64,000 nucleotides of DNA from NCBI RefSeq assembly GCF_015706575.1, contig NW_024037076.1, positions 11,256,777 through 11,320,776 on the forward strand. Reading direction: 5' to 3'. The position numbers were made by a program, and so were the translations under genes. The stretch comes from Patiria miniata (Eukaryota; Echinodermata; Asteroidea; Valvatida; Asterinidae). The notes beneath the pieces are model-generated. The model saw only the letters and a list, made by a program, of their open reading frames with translations, searched no databases and was not told the origin of the DNA. Below, one piece after another: positions 24,314 through 36,300 of this stretch. Numbering within the stretch: the stretch's first letter is position 1; every line of letters begins with the position of its first letter.

Positions 24314-27300
24314 GAGCCCAATTTTTAAGACAGAAAACTTATCTACCACACAAATTAAAGCTTGTGTTCTCCGACAGTTTTTTAAATACAACGAAAGTGT
24401 GTATCTTTAAACTAAGTATGAGTTTGGAACTCATTTTTATCCCTAAGCAGGGCAAAGTCACAGGATTTGGGGGTGTCCTCAAAGCAATATACCCCCAGAG
24501 AACACGAATACTGATAAACTTGGGACCAACAATTTTTTTTGTTTGTTTACCCATTCTATCAAGATGTTATAAAGTGAAAACAGAGCACCAACAACAGAAA
24601 ATAATAATAAGATTAATCATAAAATTTTGCGATTAAATGGCCATATCCCATATCCCATGTATGTCTGTTGATTCAGCTACTCCTCTTTGTGTTGGTTACA
24701 TCAATGTTCACATTTAATAATTGTGTTTTAGAGTTTAAACACATTTCTGAACACTGGTACCGACTTTTCTCCCATGTTTGAGTCAAGATGCATGTTTAGA
24801 TTTGTGGATGGTGGTGGCATGTTAAGGCACCGTTAAAGGTATACATGTTAAGCCTGTATAGGCCCTAATGAAGTATAAATTGTAAATGTGAATTAAGCTT
24901 CATGCTTTTTCCCCCTCCCTCCCATTCCCTCTCTCTTCATCTCTCTATCTCTGTCTTTCTCATTCCCATTTATAACCAAATGTACAACTATGAACTCGAT
25001 TTTGGACACAAACTAAACACGGTGTCACATGATAATTGAACTCTGTAAAATGCAGTGTCTTTTACCATGTTATTGGTTGAACATTCAGAATCCTCACTAT
25101 AGCATGGTTTGAGGGTGGACAGTCGGTATTAGCTCCTCGAGGTGTTGGAAGTTGACAAACCCTTTTCCTAGTTTGTCAACTTCCAATACCGAGGGGAGCT
25201 AATATCGACTGTCAACCCGAACTAAACCATATTATATTTGTTTTACTATACCTCATACATGTTCATTTGCCAAATGTTCTCATTGCAGTATACCTTTAAC
25301 TTTCCTAACTCCGCAGAAGAATATTGCTCAATATCCAAGTCAGAAAAGTTCAGTTCATTTGCAATACAGTAACTCAAAAGAGTTTATACCGCATTGTGGA
25401 CTACTTTTTAGTAGTGGAGGCATTTTTACTGTCCACAATATCGTCACCGTTTTCACGAAGAGCCACATATGTCAAAAATTACCATTTTTTCGATTTTGAT
25501 TTTTTTCAATATCCTGCTTTTAAACAATATACTTAACCATTTTGACATGTTTCTGTAAGCAAAACATCATTAATTTCCAAGTTACATTAATGTTGCAAAG
25601 GGCCAAAATATCGAAAAATGAATTTTGCGTTTTCACGAAGAGCCACATACATTTTGGCCCTTTGAACGCGTACAAAACCCATTGCACGGAAATACGTAAA
25701 AGTAGGTCAAATGAGATTTGCGTTTTCACGAAGAGCCACATATCTTTGTTACATTTTCAGCTGCGCGCGCGTACTCAAGCGCGCCTATGGAAATACACAT
25801 TTAACAGAAAGGGCCAATATGTCGGAAACCTGAATTTGCGTTTTCACGAAGAGCCACATATCTTTACTAATTAATTTCCACCAATTAACTGCTGAATTAA
25901 GTCTTATTACCGGGTTCATGTAAAAATTCAGCTCACACAGAATAGCGTGATAGTTTCCTTGCTTCACAAAGTTGTTACAAAGTGGTATTTTTTGCAGTTT
26001 TAAAATATGAGAAACTTCTGTTGCGATTATCTCGAAAACGCTTTTTCTTCAAAATCGACATATGTGGCTCTTCGTGAAAACGGTGACAATATTCTCCAGT
26101 TCGCTGTCATTACGTTCGGGAAACGCTAAATGTCGGAACCATTTTTTTTTTTGGAAGTTCTGCATGTAGCACTTTCAAAATCTAAGATATGAAATCCCAA
26201 TTCATAAGCTTTCTTTTTGTACAACAATCATTCAAATCACTTATGTACTTTTTTTAAAGTTACCGAGTTTGGAACACAAACACCGTTTTAAAGTTCTGTC
26301 CACAGATCACAAAAAAGGTAAGTGCTCTTTCAGCACAACAAAAACAATTTATACATTCTTCCCAATGTGAATTGTTTTCGTTTGAAAGAACACTTACCTT
26401 TTTGTGAACCGTGGACATCGTTTGTGTTTAGAATTCCGTAACTTTAAAAAGTACATGAGTGATTTGCATGATTCTTGTACTTAAAAGATAGCTTATAAAT
26501 AGGGCTTTCATTCATATCCTAGATTTTGAAAGTGATACATGAACTTCACTGAAAATAAAATGGTCCTGACATTTGGGATTTTTTTTTTTTACTCACCCTG
26601 TATAGTCGGTTTCAAACGGTTGATAAAGACCGGTTGGCTGGTCTTCAACACTTCTCAAGTGTCACATGAAATTTGGACTCCCATGAAATCCGGTGCCAGT
26701 ATACTGTATAATTGAACGTTCACAATCCTCACGTAGGCATGCGCAATACTACCAGTGAGTCAGTATTTTATAGTCATAAACTCACACTGCACCGCCAAAG
26801 CTGCGCTCTGCGCCACATCACGCAGTACGCGCAACGCGCTCGCCAATCTCCAGATAAAGAGTTGTTCACGAGAGATCCTTACCATTGCATAGCTAGAGAG
26901 GTGTTTTGTTGAACGAAATCCTTGGAAATATATCATTTTTGACTTGTTTTGGCGTTTGAACCGAAAGGTTTTAATGTTTATCCCAAGTCAAAAGTTTTGA
27001 TTTTCTTTTACCCTTCGGCTCGGGTAATAATCATTATTCAGACTCCAACCGGTCTTAAACAGAGTGTTTAAAACCGGCCAACCACAAATTAAATTTAACT
27101 GAATAAAAATAAGTGATAATTATTGTTATAGGTAGAGATCTTGCTAAAGACATGTCTGTGGAAACAAAACTTTGCCGGAAAGATTGAAAAGTTGGTCAAG
27201 CAAGATTATTGTATGATGCGTATTTTATCTCCGTTGGACCAGTGCACTCATTTGACAAGAGTCAGTGTCCAGTTTAATGGCACAAAATTAAATTATGTCT

Positions 27301-30300
27301 TTGTAATACTTTGATTAAGGATTTGATTAATGATCTACCAATGTGTTCTTCTCTTGCATTTGCCGGAGTTCCCATTTAATAAGCCAAAAAATAATGTGAG
27401 GCAACTTCCACCTGTGAAAAATATATGTCTGGCGTCTTTATGGGTGTTCCTTCTGAGAAAACCTGGCTGTTCTTTTCAAAATAGTTTTACAGTTGCCCCC
27501 TGTCATTGACCTTGCCCACGTTTTCAGGATTTCTGTCTTGCTTTATTTTTCAGAAATGTTGACCTGTTCTCTTAATGAATTTGACTGTGGACATTACTGC
27601 ATCCGTGGCACCCTGCAGTGTGACCGTGAAGCTGACTGCTTTGAAGGAACGGATGAACTAAATTGCGGTAATGAAGAGTCAGATAATGCAAACATAAGAG
27701 ATCATGACAAGAATTTTTGACTGGAAAATATTTTTTGCAACTTTTTCATTCCTATGGTATGAAACTGTTTTGACCTCACTTTTGTTTAACTTTTTTAGTG
27801 CTCTTTAAAATGTTCCATACTTTTCCTTTATTCTGAGGGCGCTATTGATGTGACGTCACATACTTTTTAGTCTAGGGAATGTCTGTTCAAATTGTGAAAC
27901 CAACAATTCTCATTGCAAACATTTTGTGGGTAAATTTAAGGTTGCTCATTAGTGATTTACTGTAATAGTAAAACAACAATAAATCAACATCCTATATTAA
28001 AAGATCCTACGCTGTCTGTCTGTCAGGCTGTCTGTCTGATGTCTGTCTGTCTGATATCTATCTGTCTGATTGCGCCTCAGGTTTCTATGCGCCCCTCGGT
28101 TGTTCAAAACGTCATATTTTACATCACAGCAGTCATTGTTTGTTTTATCCATGCCTTGAAATCTTTTGAATTTGATTTTAAATCACGAAAACAAACAGCA
28201 GTAAACACAACAATCATAACAATTGAACGAAACTCACGTGCATGTGGCGTACTCGAAACAGCTGATCGTCTGCTAGTTCGCTGATCGCATTTATGTGTGA
28301 AAACATGGTGAAAATAGCGTGGGTACCAACTATGCAAGCGTTTCACACAGCACCGTACGTACCGTCCGTACAAAGTCATAGCAATTACTAATGCATTTTT
28401 ATTTCATTTGAATTTTAATACACAGACGAGGACCGTATCGTCTACATTGGGGCATACGACACAGCTGAGCTTGCCTCGACTAGATACCCGGACTATTACG
28501 TCAACGACATCCAGATAACTTGGATCATCCAAACCGAAGAAGCTCGCAAGATCCGCATTTCCTTTACCTTGTTTTATACCGAGTATTGGTATGACGTCTT
28601 CCAGGCCGGTGATGGCAACAGTAGCGACCACAATGTGTTCTTCCAGTGGAGTGGGAACAGAAACCCGCCCGATCTGCTGTCAGCTGGAAATACCATGTGG
28701 CTTCGGTTCACTGCTGACGGAAGTGTCAGATATTCAGGGTTTCTGCTGACGGCATTCAGTGTACCTGCCTCTGGTAAGCCATAATTCAATCTTTCTTTGT
28801 CCTGGAAAAGTTGTGAACTTTTCAAAAGATGGCCTGACCTTTTCATGCAGCTCTTGAGGTTGCACTTGCTAAACAGAAGTTTTTTGCAGTGTTGTAACAT
28901 GTTAGAATTTAAGAATTGGCGCTGTGTGTGAATTTTGTGACACACACAACGTGTATCGTACATTGAATGAAAACGACAGGAAAAACCTATGCGTACTCTG
29001 TCGTGTCCGATGTAAACAACCGGGATTTTTTTGAGGGGGTGGTCTTTTCTCGGAAACGATTAGGTTAGTTTCCTTTCAACTAGACCTTTTAAATAGTAAC
29101 ATACAATAATTTAGAAAAAAAATGACATTTTCGGGGACTTCAGGACCTAATGCCTCTTGAAGCATGCATGAAATGATGTTTGCCTTTTAAAATCCAGGGT
29201 ATACTGGGGGAAGTGGTCGGTGAGCCAAGTGCATACGATGGCCTGTGTGCCACTTCCCCATCACAAACACACATAAGCCACCGACTCTTGCTTTACTATA
29301 CTCCCGAGGACAATGCTTTGTGTTTTCCTTTGTCCCTGTAATATAACACTCTCCCATACTAAGCACACGAACCTACCACAGAGGACCGTTTTGAACAGAA
29401 GAACCAACTCCTGGGGACTGAAAGGATCTGTTGCTCTCCCTTTGTGTGTCTGTCCTCTGGGCGTTATGTAGAACAAGTGCGGCCGCACATACACCCCAAT
29501 ATATACGTGAACAGTCCCACAATTCAGGAATTCCATTATTTGTGCGCAATTTTAATGATTAAAAGAAGGTTCCTTTAATGGACATAAACCAATCTTATAC
29601 ACTTAATGTGTTTAGGCAACGGTTATTCCTTCCTCCATGGTTCGTATCAGGCAGACCTAACGTCGTTCATCAAGTAAATTGGTTTCCGTTAGGGTTGGGC
29701 ATTCATCCAAGAATAAACTACACCAAGGAGATTAAATCTTGAGATAGCTGATAGCTGAAATCCTTGTATCTGGCAAAAATCCAAATATACAATTACAAGC
29801 TGAATACTCGGGAGTTGCTCGCATTAGCGCAGTAAAACCGTACAGGGGAGGGGTATTTTGCTTCTTTTTAATAATTTGTATAAAATCCATATTTTTTTAA
29901 ACTCGGAACTTTTCATATGAGCCTAGCATTTTAAAATGTGTACACGGCGATTTTCCCACCGCAATGTGCTCCTTTCATTTTAACCCCTTTGTTGTAGACA
30001 ATTTGACATGTTCTCCTGACCAACTTGACTGTGGGCATTCTGTGTGTGTCGCCTCTTCCTGGCAGTGTGATGATGTGCCGGACTGTTGGGATGGAAGCGA
30101 TGAACTAGGCTGCGGTAAGACCCCTTTAATATTTTATTAGAATTCATCAGTTAGCAGTGTCGTGACTATACCTCCCGGTTGGGGGTGCCCATAATTAGTT
30201 GACCCTAGTTACACTGCTGCCAATTAGCAAGAAAAGAATTGTCATAAACTGGTTCACTAGTAGCCCCACAGTAGCTTACTTCACATTCCTAATTCGCCAG

Positions 30301-33300
30301 TTTTTTTTCAGACAGGAGTACACCTACACTTAAGGCCATATTACTTAGTGAAGGATGGTACATTTTCCATGGGAGCGCAAATTAAAGGAAATGTGTTACA
30401 TAAACTGCAAATGGCTGGTTTGCAATGTGAATTTGCAAAGATTGAATGTAATTCAAGTAGGCCTTGGCCTACGGTGAATTTTCATTGCACGTTTTGTACA
30501 CGAGGTTTTCGTGTTAATCTGAATCTATAGTGACATGAGTCAGCTGCAACAATGTTTTATTAATATACATGTAGACATCGTAGCCTTTCCCTTTGAAATG
30601 TTTGACCTATTTCTATCATTCCCATTGTTTTTCTGACAGGTACTGATGAAGTATTCCTGAGTGCCAATGAAACAGCCACCATATCAATTTCATCCGTTCG
30701 CATTAACTCTATGTGGCTCATTCAGACCGTGGAAGACCGGAGAGTTCTCATCACTTTTCCCACCGGTTATTTCTATTTGAGTGGATCATTCGTATTGCGA
30801 GCCGGTGATGGTGACGATAGTACCAACAACACAAGTGTCTTTTTTGAATGGAGGAGGTCTAGGTATAGGCCCCCAGACCTGCTGTCAGACGGGAATAAGT
30901 TGTGGATAACCTTTGAGCGCGGAAAGTCGTTTAGCTCATACAACTTCCGCATACTTGCTACGAGCGTCCCGTTAGCAGGTAGGCATATATCTGTGGATTT
31001 CCTGCCCCTGTTGCATCTGACGCACATGATTACATGGATGCGATCTTTAATGTGGTCTTTATTATTCCTCCAAACTGATGAAGTGAAGAACAAATCATCC
31101 TCAAGGAATATAACAAAAATCTAGTCAATATCAATGATACTTGAATGGCAAATTACAAAGTTTGGACTGTTAATTTATAGAATGACCCACATGCACACAA
31201 TTTGTATTGACTACTTTGTTTTTGCGTGGAGTACTTGAAAATGAGAATTGAAATCCTATCCAGCGTAACATTTTATACATGTGTTGTTATCAAATCTTGT
31301 TTGTTTGCCTCTCTAATGGAAATCCCTAGCCTCCCAGTTACGAATAACCTCTCTTCTCTTGTTGTAAAATGTCAACAAAGGTTTAGGTGAAACCGCATGT
31401 TTATGATGATACATAATGCATACAATCATTTTCCATATTAACTCGGGAATTATCAGTGATTACAATAGAATACTGACTGGCCAGTCTCAATTCATGGCTG
31501 TAGCGGGAAGTGGGGCCGTTATGTGTCAAGAACTAACAATTGTTTTCCTTGATTTTCTTCGCTTTGACTTTCAGAAGCTCTGGTTTGTTCTTTGGGTGAC
31601 GTGGACTGCGGACATTCGGTCTGCCTTAGCAACGTCTTGCAGTGTGATACCATCTCAGACTGCGTAGATGACAATGATGAGTTGGACTGCGGTAATGATA
31701 AAGTTATTAAATTAAACTTGTTTCGGTGAATAACTTTTTCTGAGAGAAAAAAATATATATCAGGAGGCTCCAGTACTCCAGTCTGTCCGATCACATAATC
31801 TGGCAGTTGAGGTACCAAGTTCAAGCCCGGTCAGCCATCAAAGGTCTGTTTTACCATCTACGGCCCGAATATGGAACTCTCTTCCTGCCCACATACCTAC
31901 TACCAGAAAACAGGCCAGCTTCAGTGTGAATTCAGGGGCAGATCCAGGAATTTTCACAGCGGGGGGGGGGGGGGGGGGGGGAGGTTATCAGCAAAAAAAT
32001 TTGAATGTAGATAGTTTTTTTTTCTCCGGACAATCAATTGGTAGGGGGGAGGGTGGAGGGGGGGGGGGGGCTCGTGCCATTATTTCAATCGGGGCGCTGT
32101 TCAAATCCGACGATTATTAACACTACTTTACAGAATAGTGTACAAATACCCCCTAACCAAGCTGGCTCTGTCCGTATTGTGGGCACAGGCGGACATTATT
32201 ACCAGTTTTTAGGGGGTGTCCGAGAGCGGGGGGGTGTCGCTTTATTTTTTAAGGAATTTCTATGATTTTTGTTGACAGAGCTCGGAGGGGTTGACCGAAT
32301 TCATTTCTTTTTTTTCTAATTTTTTATATTCTTCTCATGTTTTTTAGAGAAGTAAAGTCCAAAACGCCACAGCGTACACCCCACGCGGATGTCGTTTAAG
32401 AAAAACAAATCGCATTTGGGCGGAAGACCGTCAGCAGTCTATATTACTAAATACTAGATTCTTGCTGTTAAGGCTCAGATATACCTTGCATAAAAAAGTG
32501 AGTGGTTAGAGCGTGGAGCTACCGAACGATTCGAATTCCATTCGGGTGGAAAAATAGGTGCCTGATTCGTTCTGGGAAGCTAAGACGGCGAGAAGAGAGG
32601 AGATGGGCCCCGCTACTTATATGCCACCTATAGCATCCCACTGCCCCTGCGGCCAGTAATGTCTATGGGACTTTTACCTTTTTTTACCACAACGTTCCCT
32701 ACACAATAGAGAAGGTCAGTGATTGTTTTGGGTTTCCTTTCAGATAAAGACCGTTTGCTGTTTATTCCGGCCAATGAGACAGCTCGCATTAGCTCGACGT
32801 CATATCCAGACTACTACCCCAACAACCTGAATATTACTTGGATCGTCCAAACCGAAGTGGGTTGGAAGATTCGCATGAAATTTTTCAGCTTTTCAACCTA
32901 TACTTACTACGGTGATGACCTGCTCTGTGCGGGAGATGGTAACAATGCAGCCAACACTCAGTTTTTTAAGTGGCATGGGTCTAGAATGCCTCCTGATCTT
33001 CTATCCACTGGCAGTGACATGTGGCTTCGATTTACCTCTGACGGGTATGGTAGCCGCTCTGGATTTTCTTTAGAGGCTTCTTCTGTACCTTCTTCGGGTA
33101 AGACAATGTACCGGGGCCGTACATGTACTTTGTTGTAAATTTCTATTGCAAGGTGTCGAATACAACCTCTTCGTTTATCTCGAAAATAGAAACAACTCTC
33201 TTGAAACTCTGTGAACTGACTTTCAGCATTCTCGCTCAATGCGTGAACAATTATGTGACTTGTAAACATTCATGTTGGTTTATTATGAACGCTGATACGT

Positions 33301-36300
33301 TTTGGTCAGGCTAGATGACAGGCTTTTGGTGCCAAGATTTGTGGAAAGAAATATTCACATTAACTTATAACGTCCTTGACAAATGACTCTTCCCTTTAAC
33401 TTTTCTGTGATGTAACCGAGATCGGTGAATTAACAGTCGTTTGATTTCGTTGCAGAAATCTTGATGTGCTCCCCAAGTGACTTTGACTGTGGTCATTACT
33501 CAGTCTGCATCCCTGACATTTGGAAATGTGACGGCCAAGTTGATTGCTTGTTAGTTGCAGAGGGTGACGAGCATAACTGTGGTAAATAATTCATTTGACA
33601 TTGATCATGTTTTGAGCAAAGTTTGATTATTTTTTGTCAAACAAAACAATGTCTGGTATCTGGTCAGCGCTCACCATTGTGTTATTTTTTGTTTTCTATT
33701 CTCTTGTATTATTCATGTATATACATTTTGTTATGCAATTCAAAGAAACCCTTATAGGCAAATGTGCTCAATCAATTGGAATTCTTTTTAATGACTTGTG
33801 TATAAACATTTTGCCCGAAGCCACTGCATTTCAGAGGTTTTTCCCTCCATTTTTTGGCAAAACAAATGAGAAATATTGAATAGAGGACATAGAAGAAGGC
33901 GACATGCCTCATTTACTTTAAAAGTTTACATTCTAACTATTTAAGAATGTAAATATACAAACGGGCTCTTTAAGCTACAGATACCTATGTTTCTGTTTCT
34001 ATACAGACAAAGATCGTGTTGTGTTCCTGGGGGCAACGGAAACAGCCGAGCTTGGGTCTACACGCTATCCCTCCTCGTATTCGTCTAACATTGAGATAAC
34101 ATGGATCTTCCACACCGAAGAAGACCGCAAGATTCGCGTCCGTTTCTCCGACTTCCGAACCGAGCATCTGACTGACTTTGTCCAGGCAGGAGACGGCAAC
34201 AGGACCACAGACAACTCATTCTTCAGATGGAGTTGGTACAAGCTTCCGCCTGATCTGCTGTCCAGTGGTCCGGTGATGTGGCTTACTTTCAAATCAGATA
34301 GCAGTAACAATGATCGCGGATTTTTGTTGTCTGTTGCCAGCGTGCCAGCTACAGGTAAAGCAAGCAGCTGCAGGGTTCAATGTCATGGCTCTGCGAACCA
34401 CATAATCATGCGCTTCTGATGACACCATTTTGTGCCAACAGCGCTAGTAAAAATCAATCTTGTTTGGCACAGAATCTGTAGTTGCAGGCAAAATGTAAGC
34501 AAGCATAATTGAGTCCAAAAAAAATCGGAACCCAAACCCCAAAATTATATTTCATATTTAGTTAGAAAAATATGTAGCACCAAACTTGATGAGTGGAAAG
34601 CCAATTTCATAAGCTACTTTTAGATGAACAAAAGCACTGAAATTGCTGAATGTGTTCAACAAAATATCATCATTAAACACAATGAGCCTAAAACCTCTTT
34701 CGTCCAAAAATGCGATTTCAAGAATCATCGTCTTAATTGTCTTCAAACATCACCGGCGATAAAACCTCAGTTTCAAAGTTACAAATATTCAACAAAGTCC
34801 TTTTCAAGGCCCGTGTTTAAAAAAAAAGTGGATTTTATAAACCATATTGTTTGCTTAACCAGGGTTGTTAATAAAGATATTGTGCACTACAACTGTTGTT
34901 GACAATTGGTGAAACAAGTGCTCTGTGTAATTTACTTTGTCATTTTACTTTGTCAGAATACACAATAAAGTGCTTCTTTAGACGAAACAAGTTCGGGGTC
35001 ATCGCGTTTGAATGGCGATATTCTTTGAATGGATCGAGCAATCTCCCTTTTTTTGATATGAAAGTAGCTTATGAAATTGGCTTTCCAGTAATTATTTTTT
35101 TGTGCTGCATATTTTTTTTTATATGAAATACATTTTTGAGGGTTTGGGTTCCGCGTTCTTTGACTGACCCTGTAATACCAAATCATTGTTAACCCTTCAA
35201 ATATCCTAACTGAACGTTTCTGGTACAGTAGAATGGAGTTTTTGTTTTTGGTAGTTTTGGTAAGCAGAGCCATTGAATTAGGCCCTTGCTCATATACATG
35301 TAAACTGCGTAATGAATTTACCGAAAGGCATTGTTGGCTAGAGCTGTTAGCACATAGCCAATAAAGTATGTAAAATGACACTTTGCTTATTATTTTTTTG
35401 CATACAACCTTTACTAATTAACTTTTATTATACAACTGTCATCATGCAACTGCTTAAGTTTTATCAGTACACTGTTTTTATCTTGTCTCACAGAGGGATT
35501 AACCTGTTCGACTGACGAGTTTGACTGTGGGCATTCAGTCTGCATAAGTACTTCTTCGAAGTGTGATGCAGTAATTGATTGTTTGGATGGAAGTGATGAA
35601 ATCAATTGTGACAGTAAGAACCTAATTGCCTTACTATCGAGAAAAAAGTATTACTGCATTATTTTAGCTACAAAACTAAAACAAAATATGTTTACACGTT
35701 TTCATGTCAACTAAATTGTGACAAACACACAAAGTGTGTATTTTTAAGACGTGACTGGTGACTCCAGGAAGATTAACAAGGGATCTTCTGTGTCAATTTT
35801 TCATAATACTGACCTGATTCAAAACAGAAAATCCGATTTTGTGACAATAGGCCGAACGCTGGAAATCATGATATTTAAAGAACATTTGTGTTTCGATCAA
35901 ACGATTATCATTTACTAGATATTTTCACTCCATATTGTCAATGACCATGTATTCTTTTCCTCATCAGGTTAATGTTATATATTGATTCTTATAGAAAAAA
36001 TAAAAGAATACCTATTTGTAATTATTGGTATTTGTTAGGTGTCATGGGTCTGCATGGAAGGCACAAGTTTCAAAACTATCTTGAAGGAGTAATTGTTTTC
36101 TTTTTTTTTTCTTGTTCGTTAGATCGCACGATATTTCTCGGTGCGAACGAAAATGCCCGGATTACAGATCCGTTTTATCCCAGCCGCTACCCGAGAAACC
36201 TAGAAACAACCTGGACCATACAGACAGAGGTGAATCGAAGGGTTCTCGTCACTTTCCACACCTTTTCAATTTCTTCTTCTCGTCGCGGCATATTCAAGGC

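Larger units (their letters stand above)
29629..31574. other. Introns around LDLa2 and CUB3, no repeats recognised
   Basis: Outside the exons at 29998-30114 and 30640-30978 I see ordinary AT-rich intron sequence. Confidence 0.5.

Noticed and set aside
28574..28963. Minus-strand frame of 129 codons
   Set aside because: It is antisense to the CUB2 exon and runs into its intron. The plus strand has the domain and the splice sites.
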